Shown piece by piece: positions 6,886 to 14,259 of a DNA stretch of 16,551 nt. Under the pieces are notes generated by a model that did no database searches, was not told where the DNA came from, and worked only from the letters and a program-made list of their open reading frames with translations. The stretch's first letter is position 1. The number at the start of each line of letters is the position of its first letter. The position numbers and the translations under genes are program-made. The stretch is from the NCBI GenBank assembly GCA_946886925.1, contig CAMPJQ010000011.1, positions 1 to 16,551 of the forward strand, in the 5' to 3' direction. This stretch comes from an uncultured Terrimonas sp. Its GTDB lineage: Bacteria; Bacteroidota; Bacteroidia; Chitinophagales; Chitinophagaceae.

Positions 6886-7977
6886 ATGAAAAAAATAATT
6901 GCGCTGGTCGCATCCTTTATATTTTTTGCTTCATTGAAAGTCCATTCGCAGGGCTGCGTGGCTGTTCGCAGCACAGGCGGCGTGTGCATGCTGGATGGAT
7001 CCCACGATACGGTTAGAACCAGTTGGGAATTATATGCCAATAACCGGTATTTCAAGTCCTTCAGGCATTTTCGCGGAGCCGAAGAAGAAGAGAACCGTGT
7101 GAAGGACGGTACGGAAGTAATCAACCACAGTTATAGTCTCGACCTCACGCTCATCAGGAAACTGCACAATGGCTGGTCAGTAGGTTTCAATCTGCCCATT
7201 AACTCCAATGCCCGCTCTTCCATGTATGAACATGGCGGCAATGGTGGAGGCGCCGATGGAAGACACAAAACCCATTCTTTTGGCATAGGAGATATCCGGC
7301 TTACCGTGTATAAATGGTTATTGGATCCTGCTATTGTCAAAGCCAATGTGCAGATTGGACTTGGCATTAAATTACCTACCGGCGATTATAAATACCAGGA
7401 CTATTTTATTAAGAACGACAGTACCAGGCTGCTGGGCCCGGTAGATCAGTCTATACAATTGGGTGATGGCGGAACCGGCTTTACAACAGAATTAAATGCC
7501 TATTATAATATCAGTCATAGAATTGGGTTATACGGAAACGTATACTATCTTTTTAATCCACGGGAGCAGAATGGTGTATCTACCTCAAGAGGTGGAGCCA
7601 TATCGGCGAGCAGTATATTATACCGCAGCGATGCAATGAGTGTGCCCGATCAATATATGCTTAGAGCAGGCATTAATGTTAACTTCAACAGGCTCACCTT
7701 GTCGGCAGGCGTGCGTGATGAATGTGTGCCTGCCCGCGACGCTATTGGTGGCAGCAATGGTTTTCGCAGGCCGGGATATATCGTTTCCGTAGAACCGGGC
7801 TTACAGTATCACATCAAAGGAGGCATGTTGTATGCTTTTGTTCCTATAGCTATTGTACGCAACCGTACGCAAAGTATTCCGGATAAAATCCGTACGACTG
7901 CAACCGGAACCTATACAGTAGGAGATGCTGCTTTTGCAGATTACCTGGTAAATATTGGTTTGGCAATACAGTTTTAA
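6886..7977 (+). CDS. Probable outer-membrane beta-barrel (porin/transporter-like) protein
   Basis: This 363-residue exported protein has a signal peptide (1-22, cleavage likely after VHSQ or VHS). Many short amphipathic beta-strand-like stretches follow, for example WSVGFNLPIN, VQIGLGIKLPTG, IGLYGNVYYLF and LTLSAGVRDE. The C-terminus ends in strand-like VNIGLAIQF with a terminal Phe, as expected for an outer-membrane barrel. The pattern resembles the MetA-pathway 'putative phenol degradation/transporter' barrel group (PF13557), but this is by style, not by a decisive motif. The first mature residues GCVAVRSTGG contain a Cys that could disulfide with Cys34. It lies 79 bp behind the 210-residue gene. 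Positions 6812-6836 contain a weak AATGGT/ACCATT inverted repeat, so co-transcription is uncertain. Substrate unknown. Confidence 0.7.
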   Translation: MKKIIALVASFIFFASLKVHSQGCVAVRSTGGVCMLDGSHDTVRTSWELYANNRYFKSFRHFRGAEEEENRVKDGTEVINHSYSLDLTLIRKLHNGWSVGFNLPINSNARSSMYEHGGNGGGADGRHKTHSFGIGDIRLTVYKWLLDPAIVKANVQIGLGIKLPTGDYKYQDYFIKNDSTRLLGPVDQSIQLGDGGTGFTTELNAYYNISHRIGLYGNVYYLFNPREQNGVSTSRGGAISASSILYRSDAMSVPDQYMLRAGINVNFNRLTLSAGVRDECVPARDAIGGSNGFRRPGYIVSVEPGLQYHIKGGMLYAFVPIAIVRNRTQSIPDKIRTTATGTYTVGDAAFADYLVNIGLAIQF

Positions 7978-8081
7978 CACATTGCCATTCATTATTTATG
8001 TGGCTACAGCATTCTGCTTCCCTTTTGGGAATATAAAGTCAGATCATCGGGTAAAGGAGTGCAAATGAGAATTGCCTACGT

Positions 8082-8124
8082 AAAAAATGTACAAAGCCTG
8101 AAGTACTTACATGCTTCAGGCTTT
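8082..8124 (-). terminator. Intrinsic terminator for the DUF1579 gene in a convergent gap
   Basis: AAAGCCTGAAG (8093-8103) and CTTCAGGCTTT (8114-8124) form a perfect 11-bp stem with a 10-nt loop. Read on the minus strand the stem is followed by a run of six T (complement of 8082-8087). It lies 22 nt behind the DUF1579 stop codon and about 115 nt behind the plus-strand barrel gene. On the plus strand only CTTTGTTGG follows, so it probably serves mainly the minus strand. Confidence 0.7.
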
Positions 8125-8145
8125 GTTGGTAATGATTATTGGTCT

Positions 8146-8715
8146 TTATTTTCGGGTAAATTTTATTTCCATATTCTTGAATTCTTTACCGTTCTCCTGT
8201 ATAAACATCTCCATCAATTGCGTATTGTCATCTATCCATTTAAACGTTTCCCTAACCTGCATTTCTTTCCCGGTAGAAGGATCAACCGAAGTGCCTGTAA
8301 AATTAATGGTTTTCAGTTGCGGGTCCCATTTGCCTTCCATATGCATAATGCCGGTGCCCATGTTATCAACCCAGGAACTTTGAAAAATTTTCTTTGCATT
8401 ATCGTAACCCACCAAACTGTATCCTTCAAATGGCTGACCCATAAAACTACCGCTATGCTTTGATTCCTGGTAACGTCCACCCATTATCATTTTATTTACC
8501 GCTGTAGCCGTGCTTTTAGAAGGAGGCGCCCCGGGAGCCATCCACATGGTTATTTCTTCATTCCACTCTCCGTCATCTTTTGCAAGCATCTGGTGCATTT
8601 CACCAGGCGTCATATAGGCCATCCAGGCCTTTGAAGCAGCATCATCCTGGGCCATTAACTGTCCGCAGATAATTAGCAAAAAAATTGTGCAGCAACTGGC
8701 AGTTATCTGTTTCAT
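8146..8715 (-). CDS. Secreted DUF1579 domain protein
   Basis: This 189-residue exported protein has a signal peptide of about 22 residues ending in LMAQ. The DUF1579 pattern is clear: an opening on MTPGEMHQMLAKDDGEWNEEITMW, then MGGRYQESKHSGSFMGQPFEGYSLVGYDN, DNMGTGIMHMEGKW and a lipocalin-like closing strand EIKFTRK (blocks quoted in part). Family members are small beta-rich exported proteins without a proven function. The length is normal and the ATG at 8715 gives the signal peptide directly. A -7-like TAACTTTA lies about 15-22 nt upstream on the minus strand, without a clear -33 element. The gene is convergent with the barrel gene and divergent from the ThuA-like gene (138-bp gap). Confidence 0.88.
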   Translation of the reverse strand: MKQITASCCTIFLLIICGQLMAQDDAASKAWMAYMTPGEMHQMLAKDDGEWNEEITMWMAPGAPPSKSTATAVNKMIMGGRYQESKHSGSFMGQPFEGYSLVGYDNAKKIFQSSWVDNMGTGIMHMEGKWDPQLKTINFTGTSVDPSTGKEMQVRETFKWIDDNTQLMEMFIQENGKEFKNMEIKFTRK

Positions 8716-8853
8716 AAAATGTGTTTTCTTAAAGTTACAAAATCAGTTTTTCATTTTTTGGGGAAAATAATCCGGAAGTAAAAACACCGTACAGTTATCA
8801 TTATGATTTGGTTAAAAAACACGTAATTTGCCGGAGCGTTATAAATTCATAAC

Positions 8854-9888
8854 ATGAAACAAATCTTCTTTTTAAGCTCCTGCATTTCCCGCATATTTGC
8901 CGTAGTTATTTTCTGCACTTCCTGCACACTGGCACAACAGCCGAAACAATGGGTTACTTATGCCGGCGGCGATGGTCCGGGTAAAGGAAAACATATTGTA
9001 CTGATAAGTGGTGATGAAGAATACCGCTCAGAAGAAGCCTTGCCCATGCTGGGAAAAATACTCGCCGGAAAATATGGATTCAAGTGCACGGTATTGTTCG
9101 CTGTTGATCCAAAAACGGGACATATCAATGTGGAGACCCTTGATAATATTCCCGGGCTTGAAAATCTGCAAACAGCCGATCTTATGGTAATCTTTACCCG
9201 GTTCAGGGAATTACCCGATGAACAAATGAAATATATTGACGAATACATCCGTAAAGGCAAACCGGTGATTGGCCTGCGTACTGCAACGCATGCTTTTTAC
9301 TATAAAAAAAATCCAGGTAATCAATATGCAAAGTATTCCTTTAATAGTAAGATAAAGGGTTGGGAAGATGGTTTTGGAAGAAGGATTTTGGGTGAAACCT
9401 GGATCAATCATCATGGAAAACATGGAAGTGAAGGCACGCGCGGTTTAATTAACGGTATACTAAAAGATGAAAAAAATCCTATTCTCAATGGCGTTTCAGA
9501 TTTATGGGGACCAACAGATGTATATACGGTAAGAGAATTGCCGGGTGATACCAGAGTGCTGGTATATGGGCAATCCACCAATGGATTATCGCCAGACAGC
9601 AGTGTAAATTTTAATAAATCCATTATGCCGGTGTCCTGGATCAGGACTTACCAGGGAGAGAATGGGCAAACAGGAAGGGTTTTTGCCAGCACAATAGGCT
9701 CTTCTATTGATTTTAAAAGTGAAGATCTTCGCAGATTGTTTGTCAATGCAGCTTTTTGGTGTATGGGTATGGAAAGTAAAATACCCGAAAAAGCTGATGT
9801 AGAGGTTATAGGAGCATACAACCCTACTATGTTTGGCTATGACCTGTTTAAAAAAGGAGTATTCCCCTCTGTGTATGAGTTAAAATAA
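8854..9888 (+). CDS. Secreted ThuA-like domain protein
   Basis: This 344-residue exported protein has a signal peptide of about 27 residues ending near TLAQ. The ThuA-like domain (class I glutamine amidotransferase-like fold) spans about residues 45-310. Recognisable blocks are KHIVLISGDEEYRSEE, ADLMVIFTRFRELPDEQM, KPVIGLRTATHAF, LGETWINHHGKHG and GPTDVYTVRELP. ThuA was named for trehalose utilisation in rhizobia, and Bacteroidota have many secreted versions, often near sugar or glycan-catabolism genes. Reaction and substrate are not established. It is not inside a visible polysaccharide-utilisation locus: its neighbours are a DUF1579 gene and an ABC ATPase gene. It is convergent with the latter across 44 bp. 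Confidence 0.9.
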   Translation: MKQIFFLSSCISRIFAVVIFCTSCTLAQQPKQWVTYAGGDGPGKGKHIVLISGDEEYRSEEALPMLGKILAGKYGFKCTVLFAVDPKTGHINVETLDNIPGLENLQTADLMVIFTRFRELPDEQMKYIDEYIRKGKPVIGLRTATHAFYYKKNPGNQYAKYSFNSKIKGWEDGFGRRILGETWINHHGKHGSEGTRGLINGILKDEKNPILNGVSDLWGPTDVYTVRELPGDTRVLVYGQSTNGLSPDSSVNFNKSIMPVSWIRTYQGENGQTGRVFASTIGSSIDFKSEDLRRLFVNAAFWCMGMESKIPEKADVEVIGAYNPTMFGYDLFKKGVFPSVYELK

Positions 9889-9908
9889 TTTTAGCCTGGA
9901 ACAATCAA

Positions 9909-9934
9909 AGCTATTGGCATTTCCAACTATAGCT
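9909..9934. terminator. Possible bidirectional terminator between convergent genes
   Basis: The left arm 9909-9917 (AGCTATTGG) pairs with 9923-9934 as six plus three base pairs, with a 3-nt bulge and CATTT loop. An outer CCTGG/CCAGG pair (9895-9899 with 9942-9946) could extend it. It fills the 44-bp gap between the ThuA-like and ABC genes, and its right arm includes the first base pairs of the ABC stop codon (TAG at 9935-9933). The absence of a strong T-run makes this a weak call. Confidence 0.35.
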
Positions 9935-10916
9935 AAACATACCAGGTTGCCTTACTATTTAAGGAAACATACACTAAGTGGCCAATGGATGGAGGGTAAT
10001 CCTCCGTTTTTACTGTAATTTTATTTTCTGAAAGCATTATTTCTATTTCATAATAACTTCCAAAAAAGTATACAGCATTTACTTTCCCTTTAAGTGACTG
10101 CTCCTCTTCCGCAACTATTTTAAATTCCTCCGGCCGAACGAATATATTTTTTTCATTCCTTTCTGCAACGGTTAGTGGCAAAAGAGCTTTTGCCTGGGAT
10201 TGGCTGATAACGTTGTATTTTCCAAATAAAGCGGCTGCATATTCAGTAACAGGGCGCTGGTATATCTCCGCGGGTGAACCTTTCTGAATGATTTGCCCGT
10301 CTTTCATTATTAAAATTTCATCCGCCCAGGGAAGTGTATCGCCGGGATCATGTGAAACCAGTATACATGTAATATCCAGTCTTTCACCAATGTCGCGGAT
10401 AACAGATTTGAGGATGTTTTTATGGATCAGGTCAAGATTTGAAAACGGCTCATCCAACAATAAAAGTTTGGGTGAAGTGGTAAGCAGCCTGGCCAATGCA
10501 ATTCTTTGTTTTTCTCCACCTGATAATTCATCTGTTCTCCTCTTCAGTAAATGGCTGATCCTGCATACTTCGTATAAAATCTCAGCTTCCCCCGGCAATA
10601 ATGTATTTGCGTAACTCAATATCTCTTCTACCCGGTAGTTATTGCGCAATTCAAACTGCTGTGATAAATAGGCGATTTCAGGATGTCCCGGTATTAATTT
10701 TTCATAAGGCCCTTTCACCCTTTCCTTCTCAAAATATACCTCACCTGCATCAGCCTGAATAAATCCTGATATAATTTTCAGCAATGTGCTCTTACCGGAA
10801 CCAGATGCGCCTGCAATAGCAATTTTTTGAAACTGTTGCTGAACAAAGCTAATATCCCGCAATACAATTTGATCTCCTTCCAGCTTGCGGATATCCGATA
10901 CTTTTAATAAAACCAT
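9933..10916 (-). CDS. ABC transporter ATP-binding protein, MalK/PotA-like importer type, no adjacent permease
   Basis: This 327-residue cytoplasmic ATPase has all ABC motifs: Walker A GASGSGKST (36-44), Q-loop Gln86, signature LSGGEKQ (131-137), Walker B LLLLDEP (151-157) and H-loop His189 in LVSHD. Residues about 240-327 form a C-terminal beta-rich extension (IFVRPEEFKIV, then KGKVNAVYFFGSYYEIEI) that looks like the TOBE domain of importers for polyamines, iron, sulfate or sugars. The linker DGQIIQKGSPAEIYQRP also fits that class. No membrane permease or binding protein lies within the window, so the substrate cannot be named. A -7 element TATCTTTG (complement of 11010-11017) lies upstream. 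Confidence 0.88.
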   Translation of the reverse strand: MVLLKVSDIRKLEGDQIVLRDISFVQQQFQKIAIAGASGSGKSTLLKIISGFIQADAGEVYFEKERVKGPYEKLIPGHPEIAYLSQQFELRNNYRVEEILSYANTLLPGEAEILYEVCRISHLLKRRTDELSGGEKQRIALARLLTTSPKLLLLDEPFSNLDLIHKNILKSVIRDIGERLDITCILVSHDPGDTLPWADEILIMKDGQIIQKGSPAEIYQRPVTEYAAALFGKYNVISQSQAKALLPLTVAERNEKNIFVRPEEFKIVAEEEQSLKGKVNAVYFFGSYYEIEIMLSENKITVKTEDYPPSIGHLVYVSLNSKATWYV

Positions 10917-11369
10917 ATAGGCAGAACAAAGTTTTTTAATGCAGTATTAATTTGTTGTCGGGATTTTAAGCTAAGGTGCTTATACAAATGAAGCTTAACG
11001 TTTAAGATGCAAAGATAATATTTCCTTTCGCGTGTAACTATTCGTGATCAGTTTTGACCCGGCAAGGCAAACGCCTAAATTTGAAGAGAGCCGTAGTCCC
11101 GACATTTCTGTAACCCGTGCTTTAGCACTGTTGTAAATGAGTTTTTGAAGAAGTGAGTGCCATCGGCACTGTTCATAATGGCATCGGGCTTAGGCTCCCC
11201 ATAACCCCTTGCTATTTTTATAATATTCATTCGAGGCTATGCCTCTTTTTTACAATTTTATGAATTAAATGTGTTTATCCTGGCAAACCCCCATTACTGT
11301 TTGCACAATTTGTTTATTTTTTCCGAACTTTCTATTGGTAATAGCATTTGTTCTTTCAAATAAAAATGT
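10917..11369. other. 453-bp divergent spacer with a hairpin cluster and an orphan terminator-like element
   Basis: No open reading frame of note lies between the divergent ABC and corA genes. Three short perfect palindromes are spaced along it: GTGC/GCAC around TTTA (11117-11128), AGTGCC/GGCACT around ATC (11156-11170) and GAGGC/GCCTC around TAT (11233-11245). The last is followed by six T (11246-11251), the form of a plus-strand intrinsic terminator, yet no plus-strand gene precedes it. TGCCAT within 11158-11163 can alternatively pair with ATGGCA at about 11178-11183, competing with the second hairpin. The stretch could be a decayed palindromic repeat element, a small RNA or a leader. No clear TAnnTTTG promoter was seen for corA. 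Confidence 0.55.
11010..11017 (-). promoter_or_regulatory. -7 promoter element for the ABC ATPase gene
   Basis: Read on the minus strand this is TATCTTTG, an exact match to the Bacteroidota -7 consensus TAnnTTTG. The expected -33 position has only a weak TAGT in place of TTTG. It would give a leader of about 85-90 nt before the ATG at 10916. Confidence 0.45.
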
Positions 11370-12344
11370 ATGAAAGAGATTATCAATTGCGCTGCTTATG
11401 CCGGTGGTCAAAGACTTGCTGATGTTGAATTAAATAATGTTCATGACATCCTTAAAGAAAAGGATAAGTTCGTATGGATAGGATTGTATGAACCATCAGA
11501 GGCAATACTCAGCAAAGTGCAGGATGAATTTAATTTGCACGACCTGGCCATTGAAGATGCACACCGGGCGCATCAGCGTCCTAAAATAGAATTGTATGGC
11601 GATTCGATTTTTGTAGTGCTTCGTACGGCACAGATGAACAAGGAACGTCATATTGAATTTGGCGAAACGCACTTTTTTGTTGGAGTAAATTTCATTGTGA
11701 GCATACGACATGGTTCTTCTGTTGCGTATACCGAAGTGCGGTCGCGTTGTGAAACAATGCCTGAGCTGTTAGGTAAGGGCCAGGGATTTGTATTATACGC
11801 GATTATGGATTTTATTGTTGACAGGTATTTCCCTGTTGTAGATGAACTGGAACAGGAGTTAGATGTGATTGAGGACAAAATATTTAAAGGAAAGCCCAGC
11901 CGGGAAACCACCGAACAGATATACGAGTTAAAGCGGGAATTGCTGGAGGTAAAAAGAACAGTGTCGCCATTGATAGATATTTGCAACCGCCTGATGCGGT
12001 TCGATATCAAAAGCATATCAGATGAAACACAGCCTTATTTCAGAGACATCTATGACCACGCTGTACGCATCAATGAAATGATAGATAATACAAGGGAATT
12101 ATTGAACACTGCCCTGGAAGCAAATTTTTCTTTAATATCCATATCTCAAAATGACACTTCAAAAAAGTTTGCGGGATGGGCTGCAATCATTGCTATGCCA
12201 ACCATGATCGCCGGTTTTTATGGTATGAACTTTAAGTTTATGCCTGAGCTTAACTGGCATTATGGATACTACGCTGTAATTATTATAACTATTGCTACCT
12301 GTAGCTTATTGTATTATTTTTTCAGAAGATCAGGTTGGTTGTAA
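11370..12344 (+). CDS. corA: CorA-type divalent cation transporter (magnesium/cobalt channel)
   Basis: This 324-residue protein is a CorA-family cation channel of the inner membrane, normally a homopentamer importing Mg2+ (and Co2+). The large N-terminal cytoplasmic domain (1-265) includes the typical IEDAHRAHQRPKIELY and the long stalk helix region (150-265). Two C-terminal membrane segments lie at about 268-284 and 300-318. The signature GMN (285-287) follows TM1 in FYGMNFKFMPEL, the pore-loop region. A basic tail (FFRRSGWL) follows TM2, as expected. The length is normal. The ATG at 11370 is the natural start. The stop codon is immediately followed by the heptad-periodic region. The gene is convergent with lysS. 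Confidence 0.96.
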   Translation: MKEIINCAAYAGGQRLADVELNNVHDILKEKDKFVWIGLYEPSEAILSKVQDEFNLHDLAIEDAHRAHQRPKIELYGDSIFVVLRTAQMNKERHIEFGETHFFVGVNFIVSIRHGSSVAYTEVRSRCETMPELLGKGQGFVLYAIMDFIVDRYFPVVDELEQELDVIEDKIFKGKPSRETTEQIYELKRELLEVKRTVSPLIDICNRLMRFDIKSISDETQPYFRDIYDHAVRINEMIDNTRELLNTALEANFSLISISQNDTSKKFAGWAAIIAMPTMIAGFYGMNFKFMPELNWHYGYYAVIIITIATCSLLYYFFRRSGWL

Positions 12345-12650
12345 AATGCAAATGGAAAAATTCGAATCCAAAATGAGAAACCTGAAATCAGAGAGGCAGT
12401 CGGCGATCAGCCATCAGATTTCAGCAGTCGGTAATTATTCAACTGATACCTATGCCTGAGCAATGAATACTCGCCACTGGCAACTGAAACTTCACCATTC
12501 AGATATTTCTTCCTTGTAGTTAGTAGTTACTGATCTGATAGCTAACGGCTGAACGCTGGTAGCTCCGAAATCCGAAATGATAAACCGGGTTGAAACGGAT
12601 GCTCCCTGCAACTTGCACCCTGTAACCAATCTCAAATTTCAAATTTCAAA
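12345..12650. repeat. Composite heptad-periodic repeat region between corA and lysS
   Basis: The whole spacer follows a 7-nt period while the heptamer changes by block. AAA recurs at 12371, 12378 and 12385. TCAG recurs at 12407, 12414 and 12421, flanked by CAGTCGG at 12397 and 12425 (28 nt apart). GCCACTG/GCAACTG lie at 12473/12480. GTAGTTA is tandem at 12516/12523. GCT recurs at 12541, 12548, 12555 and 12562. CCGAAAT is tandem at 12565/12572. GCAACCT-like units lie at 12601, 12608, 12615 and 12622. CAAATTT is tandem at 12633/12640 with a partial third copy. Spacings between blocks 12397, 12425 and 12516 are multiples of seven. The region starts at the base after the corA stop codon and extends into the 3' end of lysS. 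It has no ORF and no T-tract terminator. Confidence 0.8.
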
Positions 12651-14185
12651 CCCTTCTCTCCCTCCCCATCCCTTTTCTCCGGCCGCATCTGTGGAAAGAA
12701 AAGCACATCCTGTATAGAAGGCTGGTTGGTTAACAGCATGCACAAACGATCAATGCCTATACCTATGCCTGCGGTGGGTGGCATGCCGTATTCCAGCGAT
12801 CTCAAAAAATCATGATCAATAAACATGGCTTCCTCATCACCGCGTTCCATTAATTTTACCTGTTCTTCAAAACGTTCGCGCTGATCAACAGGATCATTAA
12901 GCTCACTATAGGCATTGGCTATTTCCTTACCATTGATCATCAGCTCAAAACGCTCTACCAGCCCCGGTTTACTGCGGTGTTTTTTAGTGAGCGGGCTCAT
13001 CTCTACCGGGTAATCAATAATAAATGTGGGCTGTATATAATGCTTCTCGCATTTCTCACCAAAGATGCTGTCAATAAGTTTTCCACGTCCCATGCCCGGC
13101 GTAGTTTCTATATAAAGCTTTTTACAGGTATCTCTTAATGCTGTTTCATCCATTTCACTAATATCAATACCGGTGTGTTCTTTTACCGCTTCATAAATGG
13201 AAACTCTTTTAAAAGGCGCTCTAAAATTCAGCATTTTATCCCCTACGGGTACATCGGTTGTATTGTGCAAAGCAATTGCTACCTGCTCCAGTAAGTTTTC
13301 CGTGGTATTCATCATCCAGAAATAGTCCTTATAGGCCACATAAAATTCGAGGATGGTAAATTCCGGGTTATGTGTCCGGTCCATTCCTTCATTCCGGAAA
13401 TTACGGCTGAACTCGTATACCCAGTCGAAGCCGCCTACGATCAGCCTTTTTAAATACAGCTCATTTGCAATGCGCAGGTACAATGAAATATCCAACGCGT
13501 TGTGATGCGTAATAAAAGGACGTGCAGCGGCGCCTCCGGGAATACTTTGCAATACAGGCGTATCTACTTCAAGCGCCCCATGCTCATTTAAAAAACCACG
13601 AATGGTATTGATCATTGTGGTGCGCTTAATGAAAGTATCTTTCAGTTGGGGGTTAATGATCAGGTGAGCATAGCGTTGGCGATACCTGAATTCCGGATCG
13701 GTAACCGCGTCAAAACTTTGCCCTTCCGCTTCCTTTACTACCGGCAAAGGCTTGAGTGATTTGGAAAGTATAGTGAAAGCGGTAACATGAATGGAGGTTT
13801 CGCCGGTTTTGGTAATAAAGCCATATCCCTTTATACCAATGATATCACCTATGTCTAATAATTTTTTCCATACCGTATTATACAGTGTTTTGTCTTCACC
13901 GGTGCATATATCATCGCGCTTTACATAAATCTGTATCCTGCCCGAATGATCCTGCAGTACGGCAAAAGAAGCTTTGCCCATATCGCGTATGCTCATAATG
14001 CGGCCGGCGAAACTGATATCGGTAAACCTATCCCTGTTTTCTTCGGAAAAATTATTTTTTATATCTGTTGCCGTGTGGGTAACAGGAAAAGCTTCCGCGG
14101 GATAAGGATCAATACCCAGCTTTTCCAGTTCCAGTCTCTTTTCTCTTCTGATGATCTCCTGCTCAGATAAATGTTGTGTACTCAT
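12632..14185 (-). CDS. lysS: Lysyl-tRNA synthetase, class II
   Basis: This 517-residue cytoplasmic enzyme charges tRNA-Lys with lysine using ATP. The N-terminal OB-fold anticodon-binding domain spans about residues 57-145 ([21 protein letters not shown]). The class II catalytic core follows with motif 1 around [18 protein letters not shown] (208-225), motif 2 around [17 protein letters not shown] (261-277) and motif 3 around [13 protein letters not shown] (473-485). The normal end of bacterial LysRS (FPQMRPEK) falls at residue 504. Thirteen more residues follow and are encoded by repeat-like DNA (12635-12673) continuous with the heptad region, which is odd. The start ATG at 14185 lies 27 nt downstream of a near-perfect promoter at 14212-14242. 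Confidence 0.97.
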   Translation of the reverse strand: MSTQHLSEQEIIRREKRLELEKLGIDPYPAEAFPVTHTATDIKNNFSEENRDRFTDISFAGRIMSIRDMGKASFAVLQDHSGRIQIYVKRDDICTGEDKTLYNTVWKKLLDIGDIIGIKGYGFITKTGETSIHVTAFTILSKSLKPLPVVKEAEGQSFDAVTDPEFRYRQRYAHLIINPQLKDTFIKRTTMINTIRGFLNEHGALEVDTPVLQSIPGGAAARPFITHHNALDISLYLRIANELYLKRLIVGGFDWVYEFSRNFRNEGMDRTHNPEFTILEFYVAYKDYFWMMNTTENLLEQVAIALHNTTDVPVGDKMLNFRAPFKRVSIYEAVKEHTGIDISEMDETALRDTCKKLYIETTPGMGRGKLIDSIFGEKCEKHYIQPTFIIDYPVEMSPLTKKHRSKPGLVERFELMINGKEIANAYSELNDPVDQRERFEEQVKLMERGDEEAMFIDHDFLRSLEYGMPPTAGIGIGIDRLCMLLTNQPSIQDVLFFPQMRPEKRDGEGEKGLKFEI

Positions 14186-14211
14186 TGCATTTTCTTTTTC
14201 AAAAAGTGCAG

Positions 14212-14242
14212 CAAAGGTACTGGTTAGGCAGAAGCCTGCAAA
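14212..14242 (-). promoter_or_regulatory. Consensus Bacteroidota promoter of lysS
   Basis: Read on the minus strand, TTTG (complement of 14239-14242) is followed after exactly 19 nt by TACCTTTG (complement of 14212-14219). This is a full match to TTTG-N19-21-TAnnTTTG. The predicted transcript would begin around 14206 with a leader of about 20 nt. It is the best promoter match in the window and indicates lysS is transcribed independently of the SDR gene upstream. Confidence 0.75.
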
Positions 14243-14259
14243 GATTTTAAGAACGCAGC

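Noticed and set aside
8059..8463. Plus-strand open frame of 134 codons
   Set aside because: It runs antisense through the terminator and the 3' half of the well-supported DUF1579 gene and shows no domain.
8804..8835. TTTG and TAATTTG upstream of the ThuA-like gene as a promoter
   Set aside because: The spacing between elements (about 13 nt) and the one-base-short -7 element do not fit the Bacteroidota consensus.
12360..12370. TTCGAATCC, resembling a tRNA T-loop, as a possible tRNA fragment or attachment site
   Set aside because: The flanking bases cannot form a T-arm stem or acceptor stem, and the word fits the heptad pattern of the region.
12345..12631. CRISPR array between corA and lysS
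   Set aside because: Units are seven bases and degenerate, with no constant repeat of 25-40 bases and no spacers or cas genes.
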